Assembly: GCA_036402075.1 (NCBI GenBank)
Contig: DASWTP010000141.1
Coordinates: 1 to 64,000 of the forward strand
DNA length: 64,000 bases
Direction of reading: 5' to 3'
Source: Chryseosolibacter sp036402075
GTDB lineage: Bacteria > Bacteroidota > Bacteroidia > Cytophagales > Cyclobacteriaceae
The notes beneath the pieces were generated by a model, which ran no database searches, was not told the DNA's origin, and worked only from the letters and a program-made list of their open reading frames with translations. Positions 17,893 to 26,659 of the stretch are shown in pieces; within the stretch, counting starts at the first letter, position 1, and every line of letters starts with the position of its first letter. Position numbers and translations under genes: made by a program.

Positions 17893-19138
17893 CGATTGGT
17901 GCCGGGCTGAAGCACACAATAAAGATCAGCAAGCAAATCCATCCCAGGATAATTCGTTTTGAATCCAATGGCAGCTCCATTTCGGAGCGTGGATGCTCGA
18001 TGCCAACAAACCTGCCAACAACGAAGGCGAACAGGAGCCATCCCGGATAGCCTGAGACGGTTGGGAAAAACATCAGCAACAAGAAGTGCGCTGCCGCCAT
18101 AAGGACGGCATACATCCATGTATCTTTGCTTGCCAAACCGAGTCCTCTGAAACCCATAAAAAGAAAAAGCACATAACCGCTCAGCCAAAGCACCAGCCAC
18201 TCTTTCGGCTGATTGAACGTTAGAATGGGTAATCCAAGACCTGCGTAAAACATCAGCGCGAAAAAAAACACGGTAGCAATTATCTTGTGTGCTTTGAACC
18301 CAAACAGGCCGTACACCACATGACCACCATCCAGCTGACCAATGGGCAGCAAATTCAAACAGGTGAAGAATAAAGCGATGTAGCACGCGAGCAATATTGG
18401 GTAGTGCATCATCTCGTGGGTATTCGGAATTCGCTCCGGTTCGGCAAACCATTTCCCAATCGCCCAAAACACAAGGTTATTCCCGATCTGCACATCGGTG
18501 ACGGCTACATCATCCTCCGTGAGCTTTCTCCTTTTTCCGACCTCCTCACCTCTTTCCCGGGCTTCGCGGCCCCTGTCGTCAAGCTCTTTATTAATCTCGA
18601 CAAGTCTCTTTCGCGCCTCACTCTTTTTGAACTCCGGTGTGTAGACCGTGTCCGCGTAAGCAAGTCCAAAGGGTTTATATTCGGGATGAAACTGAAACAC
18701 GTACTCGGGTGGCGGCAAGGTGACAAAGGCATAGACCGTGATAAGCAACGCCACAATGAAGCCAGCAAGCGGTCCGGCCAGTCCAATGTCAAAGTTTTGA
18801 AGGTTGCTCACCGGTTTACTCCTTAGTCGGATCACCGCACCCATCGTGCCGATACTCAAGCCCAGGAATGGAATTGGGGGAAGTGGAATGTAATACGGCA
18901 AGGACGTTTTTACTTTGTGATACAGTGCGACAAAGTAGTGGCCGAACTCATGAACCGTCAGAATCAATAGTAAGGGAATTGAAAAGCTAAGCCCATTGAC
19001 AAAGTCCTGCCATCCGTAGCCAGGTGAAAAAAAGATATTTCGCCCGTATGCCCATTCACTTCCTGCGATGGTGGTTGAAACAAAAGTGACAACAAACAGC
19101 CCGACCTGAAAAAGTATTCGCTTTGTTTCGTTACGCAT
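17882..19138 (-). CDS. Site-2 protease family (M50) membrane metalloprotease
   Basis: A 418-residue polytopic membrane protease. The zinc motif HEFGH is at residues 63-67 inside a hydrophobic helix, and the third ligand lies in LDGGH at 269-273 (Asp270). A charged insertion at about 170-212, rich in Arg, Glu and Lys, separates the two active-site parts. Such enzymes cleave membrane proteins within the bilayer, often anti-sigma factors. No PDZ domain is evident, placing it closer to the small polytopic M50 type than to RseP. It overlaps the upstream HAD gene by 8 bases, so the two form an operon. Confidence 0.9.
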   Translation of the reverse strand: MRNETKRILFQVGLFVVTFVSTTIAGSEWAYGRNIFFSPGYGWQDFVNGLSFSIPLLLILTVHEFGHYFVALYHKVKTSLPYYIPLPPIPFLGLSIGTMGAVIRLRSKPVSNLQNFDIGLAGPLAGFIVALLITVYAFVTLPPPEYVFQFHPEYKPFGLAYADTVYTPEFKKSEARKRLVEINKELDDRGREARERGEEVGKRRKLTEDDVAVTDVQIGNNLVFWAIGKWFAEPERIPNTHEMMHYPILLACYIALFFTCLNLLPIGQLDGGHVVYGLFGFKAHKIIATVFFFALMFYAGLGLPILTFNQPKEWLVLWLSGYVLFLFMGFRGLGLASKDTWMYAVLMAAAHFLLLMFFPTVSGYPGWLLFAFVVGRFVGIEHPRSEMELPLDSKRIILGWICLLIFIVCFSPAPIVIE

Positions 19139-19748
19139 TGAAATAGGTTAACATGATATCGGGAGACGTTACGTGCACAGTCTTAATACCAACACCTTGT
19201 GCACCTTTAATGTTCATCAGGTTGTCGTCAAGAAAAAGTGTCTGTTCGGCCACGAGGTTGTTTTCATCAAGCACCTGTTGAAAGATCTCGGCATCGGGCT
19301 TTCGCTTTTGCATGCGATGAGAATAGTAAGCGCGGTGAAAATATTGATCGAGGTGCGTTGCCTCGGCAGGCAACAGCTTTGCGTTAATGTACCCTAAATG
19401 AATCTCGTTCGTATTGCTGAGCAGCAGCACCTGGTATTGTGTTTTCAGTCTCTCAAGCAATTTAAGTTTTTCCACCGGAATCGACCCCAGCATTTGGTTC
19501 CAGGCACGGTCGATTTCATGATCTGACGCCTTCGGTGTGTAAGCCGATTTCAAGAATTCACGGAATTGCTGATCAGTCATGCCACCCTTCTCATAGAGAT
19601 TGAATTCGGGCGAGGTATGAAATATTGAAGTTGCTTTCTCCTGCGAAATGCCGGCAAGGCTTGCAAAAGCTGCAATGGTCTTATCAACTGCCAGGTCAAG
19701 AATAACGCCTCCGAGATCGAAGACAAGAGTTTTGATTGACTTATCCAT
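19131..19748 (-). CDS. HAD-IA family phosphatase
   Basis: A 205-residue haloacid dehalogenase-type hydrolase. Motif I is FDLGGVILDL with nucleophile Asp11; its usual second Asp is replaced by Gly, as in the YihX-like subgroup. Motif II is LLLSNTNEIH, motif III the Lys of KRKPDAEIF, and motif IV LFLDDNLMN. The cap is helical (about 17-85). The substrate is probably a small sugar phosphate but cannot be read from sequence. ATG at 19748 was chosen because the upstream extension is basic and lacks family features. Confidence 0.88.
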   Translation of the reverse strand: MDKSIKTLVFDLGGVILDLAVDKTIAAFASLAGISQEKATSIFHTSPEFNLYEKGGMTDQQFREFLKSAYTPKASDHEIDRAWNQMLGSIPVEKLKLLERLKTQYQVLLLSNTNEIHLGYINAKLLPAEATHLDQYFHRAYYSHRMQKRKPDAEIFQQVLDENNLVAEQTLFLDDNLMNIKGAQGVGIKTVHVTSPDIMLTYFNA

Positions 19749-19836
19749 GGGAGGCAAAAATACTCTGTAATTACCTTTTCGCAACCGGGGCGATGACCTT
19801 CTCAAGACAATTTTGGGACTTTTTACAACGATTTAG

Positions 19837-20130
19837 GTAGGGTACTCCCTCTACTTGGAGTGTCAAAACCCAGAACGAAAGAATGTCGGTTTTATAATTT
19901 ATCCTAATCCAGCAAGAGATTTTATCGTGATAGAATTTTTGGGTGACTCAAATCAAGAGCGCGAGGTCACAATATACAACCTTATGCAGGTGCCGCTCAT
20001 TAAAAAAACAATTCCGGCTCTTACCCGGAATTTTGAGATCGATATTTCGAACCTTACTTCAGGGCCATATCAGGCAGCAATCGATTCTCGTGGAAACAAG
20101 TCTGAATGGTTACGATTCATCAAACTTTGA
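19837..20130 (+). pseudogene. Orphan T9SS type A C-terminal sorting domain (gene remnant)
   Basis: The frame is open from just after a TAG at 19834-19836 to a TGA at 20128-20130. It encodes only about 85 residues that read as a T9SS type A sorting domain: YPNPARDFIVIEF, a central EVTIYNLMQVPLIKK strand pair, and SNLTSGPYQAAIDSRG with a final basic-hydrophobic end. There is no signal peptide, no ATG near the beginning (only TTG 19855), and no cargo domain. It is best read as the leftover tail of a longer secreted-protein gene, located just beyond the 3' end of a tRNA gene. Confidence 0.6.
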
Positions 20131-20142
20131 AAGCGCGCAAAT

Positions 20143-20171
20143 AAAAAAGCAGTTACTGAAAATAACTGCTT
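20143..20171 (-). terminator. Rho-independent terminator after the tRNA
   Basis: A perfect 9-bp stem (20147-20155 with 20163-20171) and a 7-base loop, followed on the minus strand by a run of Ts. It lies 10 bases past the tRNA 3' end. Confidence 0.85.
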
Positions 20172-20180
20172 AATTTTCTG

Positions 20181-20254
20181 TGGGCCCAGCTGGGCACGAT
20201 CCAGCGACCCCCTGATTATGAGTCAGGTGCTCTAACCAGCTGAGCTATGGGCCC
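20181..20254 (-). tRNA. tRNA with CAT anticodon (elongator Met or Ile2)
   Basis: A 74-base cloverleaf on the minus strand: 7-bp acceptor stem GGGCCCA/TGGGCCC, D-arm GCTC/GAGC, anticodon stem CCTGA/TCAGG with loop CTCATAA (anticodon CAT), 5-base variable loop and T-stem GCTGG/CCAGC. CCA is not encoded. Initiator Met is excluded because the anticodon stem lacks three consecutive G-C pairs and position 1 is fully paired; elongator Met and lysidine-modified Ile2 cannot be told apart here. The T-loop is ATCGTGC instead of the usual TTCRANY: the normal T54-A58 pair appears as A54-T58. Confidence 0.9.
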
Positions 20255-20400
20255 TTACAACAGGGTGCACCTGTTAAAGCGCTGCAATGTTACATATTTG
20301 AAAACAAAATTCCCAATTCGCGTAACGTTGAATCTCCCTAACGTTTTCGGGATTCCTAGATTTTCAATAGCTTGGCAAACCTTATCTTAACCCTACGAGC

Positions 20401-21639
20401 ATGAATATCAAAAACCGCCTGATCCTAATGAACTTCCTCGAATTTTTTGTGTGGGGGTCTTGGTTGATTTCACTTGGCGGATATTTGATTGTAACGCTCA
20501 AATTCTCGGGTTCGCAGGTGGGAAGTATCTATGCAACGATGGGCATCGCATCACTGTTCATGCCCACAATTATGGGAATTATTGCCGACCGCTGGGTAAA
20601 TGCTGAACGCGTGCTGGGCATCTGCCATATTATTGGCGCACTTCTTCTTATCTACGCCACGCGCGTCACTGACTTTCAAACAATGTATATCGTCATGCTG
20701 TTGAACTCCATGTTCTACATGCCCACCATTGCCTTGAACAACTCAGTTTCGTACGCAACGCTTCAAAAAGACGGAATCGACATCGTGAAATTTTTTCCTG
20801 CGATCCGCGTTTGGGGAACCATCGGTTTCATTGTTGCCATGTGGGTGATCGACCTGGGTCAATGGACGTTGAGCCCTATGCAATTGTATGTCAGCGCCAC
20901 CGCTGGCCTTCTTCTCGGATTATATGCCTTCACAATGCCTGCGGTTCCACCTAGCAAAGTGAAGAAAGACGGCAGTTTCATAAGCACCTTCGGACTTGAA
21001 GCGTTTGTGCTGTTCAAGCGAAAGAAGATGACTGTATTTTTTATTTTCGCGATGTTGCTTGGAGCCGCGCTGCAAATTACCAATACTTTCGGTGAACCAT
21101 TTATCCACGACTTTGCAGATGAATATCCAGAGTCGTTTGCCGTCAGACATCCCAGTATCCTGATGTCAGTTTCCCAGATATCCGAAACGCTATTCATTCT
21201 CACCATCCCATTTTTCCTTCAACGTTTTGGGATTAAGAAAGTGATGCTAATAAGTATTTTCGCCTGGGTATTGCGTTTTGGGCTGTTCGGATTTGGAAAT
21301 CCTGGCGATGGCTTCGCGTTGTTAATTTTGTCGATGATCATTTACGGGATGGCGTTCGACTTCTTCAACATCTCGGGATCGCTGTTTGTAAAAAATGAAG
21401 CGGATAATTCCATTATTTCAAGCGCACAAGGTCTGTTCATGCTCATGACCAACGGTGTCGGTGCGTTTGTTGGCGGAACGATCAGTGGATTCGTAGTTGA
21501 TTATTTCACCGTGGACGGAGTCCGTGACTGGCAAAGTATCTGGTTATCGTTTGCCGGCTATGCGTTGATCTTAGGTCTGTTTTTCCCATTTGTCTTCAAG
21601 AGCGACAAAAAGGAAGTTGTTACAAGCGTAGCACATTAA
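20401..21639 (+). CDS. Nucleoside permease, MFS (NupG/XapB-like)
   Basis: A 412-residue protein with twelve predicted membrane helices. The N-terminus (NRLILMNFLEFFVWGSWLISLGGYL) is characteristic of the nucleoside:H+ symporter family, which takes up nucleosides by proton symport in the inner membrane. Length matches NupG. It stands alone between the tRNA and the glycan cluster, and no nucleoside-metabolism gene is adjacent, so the substrate is inferred from family only. Confidence 0.85.
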   Translation: MNIKNRLILMNFLEFFVWGSWLISLGGYLIVTLKFSGSQVGSIYATMGIASLFMPTIMGIIADRWVNAERVLGICHIIGALLLIYATRVTDFQTMYIVMLLNSMFYMPTIALNNSVSYATLQKDGIDIVKFFPAIRVWGTIGFIVAMWVIDLGQWTLSPMQLYVSATAGLLLGLYAFTMPAVPPSKVKKDGSFISTFGLEAFVLFKRKKMTVFFIFAMLLGAALQITNTFGEPFIHDFADEYPESFAVRHPSILMSVSQISETLFILTIPFFLQRFGIKKVMLISIFAWVLRFGLFGFGNPGDGFALLILSMIIYGMAFDFFNISGSLFVKNEADNSIISSAQGLFMLMTNGVGAFVGGTISGFVVDYFTVDGVRDWQSIWLSFAGYALILGLFFPFVFKSDKKEVVTSVAH

Positions 21640-21732
21640 GGTCGGACTAATCCTGGCACCTGGCGACCTCGTTCAGGACTACTGCCGTGCTGAGTACCGC
21701 AACGCATTTAAAACCTACGAGCTGCTAAAATG

Positions 21733-21762
21733 AAAAAAGCGCCCCCTTTCGGATGACGCTTT
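21733..21762 (-). terminator. Rho-independent terminator of the glycan cluster
   Basis: On the minus strand AAAGCG...CGCTTT forms an 11-bp stem with G-T wobbles, one bulge and a GAAA tetraloop, followed by TTTTTT. It lies 29 bases past the stop of the GH5-like gene and should end the operon. Confidence 0.8.
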
Positions 21763-21790
21763 CCAACAACAAACCTATAAACACCAAATC

Positions 21791-22885
21791 TTAAATTGCT
21801 TTTCTTGTTCCCCCTCCGTTCTTCAACTCGATAAGGTACCGAACTTCCTCTTCTTTGTATGGAGTTCCGTCTACGCGGAAGATATCATGGAACCAAAGCG
21901 ATGGCTCGCCATCGTATGTTACTGACCATGAATCCCACGGATAACTTGTTTGCGTCTTGCCTGCAACCAGTCCCCAGTTGTATCCACTCACGTTGTGCTT
22001 CCTGAAAATTGGAAGAATACTTTCAAACGTGTTGTTAAATCCTCTCGCCATGTACTCGGTGCAGAGAATGGGTCGATTGAAGCGTTTGAGTTTCAAAATC
22101 CTTCTCTCCATCTCTTCCGGAGATTCATAGTTGTGAAAGGTGATTACATCCGAATTGTGAAGCATAAAACGATCAAGCGGTTTTGCTTCTTTCTCGCTCC
22201 ACTCCCCTATCCAAACACCCGATGTCAACGGCTGAGTTGGATTCATCTCCCGGGCCCACCTGAATGCCTTCTCCAGGAGCTTCAGGCTCAAGTCAGCTTT
22301 ATTCTTAGGCTCGAACGCACCGTACGATGAACCGTTCGTGTTGCAGGGTTCGTTGAACAAATCCCAAACATGGATGCGGTTATCATTAGCAAAATGGCCG
22401 ATTACGCCTTTCACGTAACTTTCCATTTCATCGTGCCGTTTTACATCTTTTAAAATTTCGATTCCAGGACTTTGCAGCCAGCCGGAATTATGTACTCCTA
22501 TCTTATACTCGCGCTTGCCAGGTTCCGGAAAGGGATTCCACACACTGTCAAACAAAACGAACATAACTCCTATTTTATGTCCATCAGCAATCTGCAGGAA
22601 AGTCTCCATTCTTTCCTTCAATCCTTCCGCATCATGTTCCCACAGCAGGTGATGCAAGAAAACCCGAATGGTATTAAAGCCAAGGCTTTCAGCCCATCCT
22701 AACTCGCGATCGATGGTCGCAGGATCGAAGGAACCCGCTTCCCACATTTCGAGTTGATTCACCGCATTTGATGGCGCATAGTTACAGCCCAGCAGCCATC
22801 CTTTTTCCGAATACCATTTATTGACTTTTTCTTCAGACCAACGCATGTCGGAAACTTGCGTTGCGCTCACGTTGTTTGATTTCAT
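21791..22885 (-). CDS. GH5-like (cellulase/xylanase-fold) glycoside hydrolase
   Basis: A 364-residue TIM-barrel glycosidase. The acid/base Glu179 is in WDLFNEP and the likely nucleophile Glu277 is in ILCTEYMARG, the spacing expected for clan GH-A. No signal peptide is visible, so it may be cytoplasmic or leave by another route. ATG at 22885 was chosen; the frame extends to 23005, but the added residues show no family match. Its place in a cluster with a GH1-like protein, UDP-galactopyranose mutase and a glycosyltransferase suggests action on a self-made glycan rather than plant polymers. Substrate is unknown. Confidence 0.8.
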   Translation of the reverse strand: MKSNNVSATQVSDMRWSEEKVNKWYSEKGWLLGCNYAPSNAVNQLEMWEAGSFDPATIDRELGWAESLGFNTIRVFLHHLLWEHDAEGLKERMETFLQIADGHKIGVMFVLFDSVWNPFPEPGKREYKIGVHNSGWLQSPGIEILKDVKRHDEMESYVKGVIGHFANDNRIHVWDLFNEPCNTNGSSYGAFEPKNKADLSLKLLEKAFRWAREMNPTQPLTSGVWIGEWSEKEAKPLDRFMLHNSDVITFHNYESPEEMERRILKLKRFNRPILCTEYMARGFNNTFESILPIFRKHNVSGYNWGLVAGKTQTSYPWDSWSVTYDGEPSLWFHDIFRVDGTPYKEEEVRYLIELKNGGGTRKAI

Positions 22886-23314
22886 TTTGGTGTTGTTTGC
22901 TAGTGTGCCTTTGAGTTCCCTCATCAGGACATAACCGAAAGAAGGTGTTGTTATTTCTCTTCCGATTACAAAACAAAGTTCATCAAAATACGTGCTGGAT
23001 TTCAACTTGGATTGTCCAACGAGATAGGCAGTGTAAGATTTTCGTCCGCCAATCCAAATCTGAACCAGCTATACGGTAGATACACCGTATGGCTGCTTCT
23101 AAATTGTTGATGGTAAAAATCTTGTAAGCCCGCCAGCACGTGTGTCGAAGCTTCCACACTGTTAGCCAAAGAAAGTTTGTGTCAGGGAGAAGCCAATTCG
23201 CCAAAAGATTCAGCCATTTTGTTACCGCAGGAAAGGATATTACAACAAGGCGCCCGAGGCGCGCATCGCAGGTATCAGAAATTTCTGAGAGTGTAATGCA
23301 AATGCCTGCGCATG
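22886..23314. other. 429-base gap without a convincing gene
   Basis: No frame here has family-like composition; a 133-residue minus-strand frame (22983-23384) runs into the SDR gene and is Arg/Trp/Cys-rich noise. The gap holds a perfect 7-bp inverted repeat, ATACGGT (23071-23077) and ACCGTAT (23084-23090), that could be an operator for the GH5-like gene. No consensus promoter was found. Confidence 0.5.
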
Positions 23315-24178
23315 TTATCCGTTGACGATCTCTCCTCCATTGGGGTGGAGAAACTGGCCGGTGATATAGGACGAGTCTTCGCATGCAAGGAACAAATAAC
23401 TCGGAGCAACTTCAGAGGGCTCACCTGCTCGTTCCATCGGTGCGTCACTACCAAAGGTTGAAACTTTTTTCCGATCAAAGGTAGACGCTATCAAGGGTGT
23501 CCATATGGGTCCGGGCGCCACTCCGTTGACACGGATTTTTCGCTTAATAAGGTTGGCCGCCAGGCTACGGGTAAAACTAACGATGGCGCCTTTGGTGGAC
23601 GCGTAATCAATTAGACCGCCACTGCCGCGATACGCAGTCACCGAAGAGGTGTTGATAATGCACGAGCCCTCTTGCATATGTTCAAGGGCGGCCTTTGTCG
23701 TCCAGAAATATGAAAAGAAATTTGTTGAGAATGTCTTGAGAAGGTTTTCGGTCGTTATGTCTTCGATCTTTTCCTCTTCATAATGCACGGCCGCATTATT
23801 TACGAGTACATCGATCTTCCCGAATTTTTTTATCGTTTGCGCGACAGCTCGGTGGCAGTTCTTTTCTTTGCTTAGATCACCCGGAATGACGATACACTCA
23901 CGGCCGTGTTCTTCAACCATGGCTTTGGTCTCTTCAGCATCCGGGTGTTCGCTTAAATACGCGATGGCAATGTTTGCTCCCTCTTTGGCAAATAAAACGG
24001 CCACGGCCCGACCGATTCCGCTGTCGCCACCCGTGATCAACGCCACTTTCCCAGCAAGCCGGCCGGAACCGGGATACGGAGTGCTCACTTCGGGTGCCGG
24101 TGTCATCTTGCGCTCCATACCAGGCCTGCGTTGTGTTTGTGGCTTCCGCAACGGTTTCTTCTTCCCAGCCTTTTGCAT
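23315..24178 (-). CDS. SDR family oxidoreductase (general-stress YhdF/YghA type)
   Basis: A 287-residue short-chain dehydrogenase. The NAD(P)-binding motif TGGDSGIGR is at residues 49-57, NNAAVHYEE follows, and the catalytic Tyr and Lys are in YASTKGA. The basic, proline-rich N-terminal extension (QTQRRPGMERKMTPAPE) is typical of the subgroup including B. subtilis YhdF, which is linked to general stress. ATG at 24178 is preferred over 24205, reducing overlap with the upstream GH1-like gene to none. The neighbours suggest a role with sugar alcohols or glycan precursors, but the substrate is unknown. Confidence 0.88.
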   Translation of the reverse strand: MQKAGKKKPLRKPQTQRRPGMERKMTPAPEVSTPYPGSGRLAGKVALITGGDSGIGRAVAVLFAKEGANIAIAYLSEHPDAEETKAMVEEHGRECIVIPGDLSKEKNCHRAVAQTIKKFGKIDVLVNNAAVHYEEEKIEDITTENLLKTFSTNFFSYFWTTKAALEHMQEGSCIINTSSVTAYRGSGGLIDYASTKGAIVSFTRSLAANLIKRKIRVNGVAPGPIWTPLIASTFDRKKVSTFGSDAPMERAGEPSEVAPSYLFLACEDSSYITGQFLHPNGGEIVNG

Positions 24179-24195
24179 ACTCTTAAATGTTTGAG

Positions 24196-25551
24196 TTAGA
24201 TACAATCTTCTTTCATACCAGGTATTGCGGCCTCCTCTAAAATTTCAGGTTCGCGATACTCAAAAATAAATCGTTCGTCCTGCTGCCACCAACCGTCTTC
24301 TTGCATAGCCGGATGTATAAACAACGGATCCACGGTAAGTCTTTGGATGTAGTCAGCAAGAGGTGTTCCCACTGCGACACCGGAGCTTACATCGAATGCA
24401 CCCGACTCGTACAGCCCGCCAGCCTCCGTGAGTAACCGATTCCATCCATAGGACCCCAACATCGCCCAGGTAGTGAGCGCTTTAATATTGACGCCTTGCT
24501 GCAGGAGCTCACTGCAGGCATTGCGGATTTGTCCAAACCACCTCACCTGGTTGTCATAATCACAGTTTATATGGACCTCGGTCAGTACCATTGGCAACTT
24601 GTAACGCTCCCACGCTTCTTCGAGTAGGACTTTAATTCCTGATGGCTCGTTTAAGCGAATGCGAACTGCTTCAACGTCTGCATATTTGTGCCTATGATTA
24701 TGACCATGGGTGTGCGCTGGATAGCGAGCCAGGTTTTCATCGAGGTAGCGCTCAGAGGTAGCGTAGTAATCCAATCCAAGAATATCCGGAGGGCACGGGT
24801 TCTGTTGAAGAAACGCAAGATCGTCCTGCGCTGCATACTTGGAAAAATATCTCCAAAGCGGGTGACGGTCATTCAATCTTCCACAAAGGATATCGTACGT
24901 GAGCCATCGTCTTGAGTTTTCAAATTTCGCCTGGTACGCCATGAAGGGCGTGCTGTAGATCTTAGCAAGATCTTCGGTCTGCACGAGCCTGGCTTCCGGG
25001 TTGATTTCTCGTATGGCGCGCATTGCCAGGACAATTGCCTTCATCTCGTTAAGCAGAATTGAGACGAAAGCCTTGTCATTGCGTTTGTGCGGATGCCAAA
25101 GCCCGTAAAGGCCGGCAAATCGTGCTGTCGTCAGGGGTTCGTTCACGGGAGTGTAATACTTCACCCAGGGATAGCGTTGCGAAACCTGCCTTGCAAATTG
25201 CTCGAGACCTGAAGCAAATTTGGCAGTGGCAAAGTTTGCATACTTCGGTCCGCTGCCATGATGGACAAATCCCACGATAGGTTCGATATTCTTCTCCCGC
25301 AGCAACTTCAGTGCACGATCGGTGGCGCTCCAGTCGATCGTTGCGTTCTGAGTCGGACAAAGTCTTTCCCAGATGACCGGATAGCGCATCGCCTTGATTC
25401 CCAGCTGTGAAAATTTTTCAATGTCGTCTTCGATCCGATCATAATGACCCGAATACGCAAGCTGGTCAAAATAACGACTTTGAACCCGGTTATACGAACA
25501 CTCAATACCGCCCCAGACCTCAGGTGTGTAGTTGATAGACCTTTTGTCCAT
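24196..25551 (-). CDS. GH1-like family glycosylhydrolase-fold protein
   Basis: A 451-residue protein of the GH1 beta-glucosidase fold. The acid/base Glu138 is in YTPVNEPLTTARFAGLYG. Where GH1 enzymes have the nucleophile in TENG, this protein has Glu325 in VLTEVHINCD, so the Glu is kept but its context differs, as in the GH1-like proteins that occur next to or fused with dTDP-rhamnose reductases. A His-rich loop (HTHGHNHRHKY) lies at 280-290. There is no signal peptide. ATG at 25551 leaves a 32-base overlap with glf; the frame extends to 25611 in basic, low-information sequence. Confidence 0.78.
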   Translation of the reverse strand: MDKRSINYTPEVWGGIECSYNRVQSRYFDQLAYSGHYDRIEDDIEKFSQLGIKAMRYPVIWERLCPTQNATIDWSATDRALKLLREKNIEPIVGFVHHGSGPKYANFATAKFASGLEQFARQVSQRYPWVKYYTPVNEPLTTARFAGLYGLWHPHKRNDKAFVSILLNEMKAIVLAMRAIREINPEARLVQTEDLAKIYSTPFMAYQAKFENSRRWLTYDILCGRLNDRHPLWRYFSKYAAQDDLAFLQQNPCPPDILGLDYYATSERYLDENLARYPAHTHGHNHRHKYADVEAVRIRLNEPSGIKVLLEEAWERYKLPMVLTEVHINCDYDNQVRWFGQIRNACSELLQQGVNIKALTTWAMLGSYGWNRLLTEAGGLYESGAFDVSSGVAVGTPLADYIQRLTVDPLFIHPAMQEDGWWQQDERFIFEYREPEILEEAAIPGMKEDCI

Positions 25552-26659
25552 TCGCGTGTTTTTCGGTTTTGTTTTGCGTAAGCTTTTCAAAAAGCGAAAG
25601 CGACTGTGCAACTACCTGGTCCATGTTATAATATTTATAGGTTGCCAGGCGACCCGTGAAATAGGTGTTCGTCATGGCATTCGCCAGCTGCTGATACTTT
25701 TTATAGATCTCGGCATTTTCTGGCCTTGGTATCGGATAATAGGGATCCCCTTCGGCCTGCGGGTACTCATACACAATCGAAGTCTTCGAATGCTTTTGTC
25801 CCGTCAGGTATTTAAATTCAGTGATCCGCGTGTAGGCATGCTCGTTTGGAAAATTGATCGTTCCGGTTGCCTGAAAGGTTTCCGTGTCATGGGTCTCAAA
25901 CTTAAATTCAAGAGATCGGTAGGGCAATCTTCCGTAGCAATAGTTGAAGAAGCTATCGATCGGTCCTGTATAGATCAGATTTTTGTAAGGGATTACATCG
26001 AGAATCTCTTTGTAGTCCGTATTCAACATGATTTTGATATTTGGATGCGAAAGCATCTTCTGAAACATCCGGGTATATCCGTACAGCGGCATCGCCTGAT
26101 ATGTATCTGTAAAATACCGATCGTCTTTGTTCGTTCGGGTGGGGACGCGCGCGGTCACTGACGCATCCAGTTCGGATGGATCAAGATCCCACTGCTTCCG
26201 AGTATAGTACTTGAAAAACTTTTCATAGAGCTCACGACCTACCTTGCTCACCACCACGTCTTCCGATGTTTTGACGCGATCGATCTTTTCTGCCTTCGAC
26301 TCGAAAAATGCTTCGACTTCGCTGCAGTTGAGGTTTAATCCATACAATTTGTTAATGGTAGTGAGGTTTATCGGTATGGGCACGAGTTGCCCATCAACAC
26401 TGCCTAACACGCGGTGTTCGTAGGGTCTCCAGGCTGTGAATTTCCCCAGGTAGTCGAATACCTTTTTTGAATTTGTATGAAATATATGCGGTCCATACTT
26501 ATGGATCAGAATCCCGTCTTTGTTGAAATAGTCATAGGCATTTCCTCCAATATGATCCCGTTGTTCTACCAATAATACTTTTTGGTCTCCTATAGATGCC
26601 AGGCGTTCCGCCAACACACTTCCAGCAAACCCAGCTCCTACAATCAAATAATCAAACAT
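25520..26659 (-). CDS. glf: UDP-galactopyranose mutase
   Basis: A 379-residue flavoenzyme of normal Glf length that converts UDP-galactopyranose into UDP-galactofuranose, the donor for Galf-containing polysaccharides. The FAD-binding GAGFAGSVLAERL is at residues 8-20, followed by GGNAYDYF, the FHTNSKKVFDYL segment and the W-R-P-Y-E-H-R-V stretch; the C-terminal TGRLATYKYYNMDQVV is characteristic. It overlaps the upstream glycosyltransferase by 8 bases and the downstream GH1-like gene by 32. No other Galf gene lies in the window. Confidence 0.96.
   Translation of the reverse strand: MFDYLIVGAGFAGSVLAERLASIGDQKVLLVEQRDHIGGNAYDYFNKDGILIHKYGPHIFHTNSKKVFDYLGKFTAWRPYEHRVLGSVDGQLVPIPINLTTINKLYGLNLNCSEVEAFFESKAEKIDRVKTSEDVVVSKVGRELYEKFFKYYTRKQWDLDPSELDASVTARVPTRTNKDDRYFTDTYQAMPLYGYTRMFQKMLSHPNIKIMLNTDYKEILDVIPYKNLIYTGPIDSFFNYCYGRLPYRSLEFKFETHDTETFQATGTINFPNEHAYTRITEFKYLTGQKHSKTSIVYEYPQAEGDPYYPIPRPENAEIYKKYQQLANAMTNTYFTGRLATYKYYNMDQVVAQSLSLFEKLTQNKTEKHANGQKVYQLHT

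Noticed and set aside
22983..23384. 133-residue minus-strand frame in the glycan-cluster gap
   Set aside because: It overlaps the SDR coding sequence, has Arg/Trp/Cys-rich composition and no recognisable domain.
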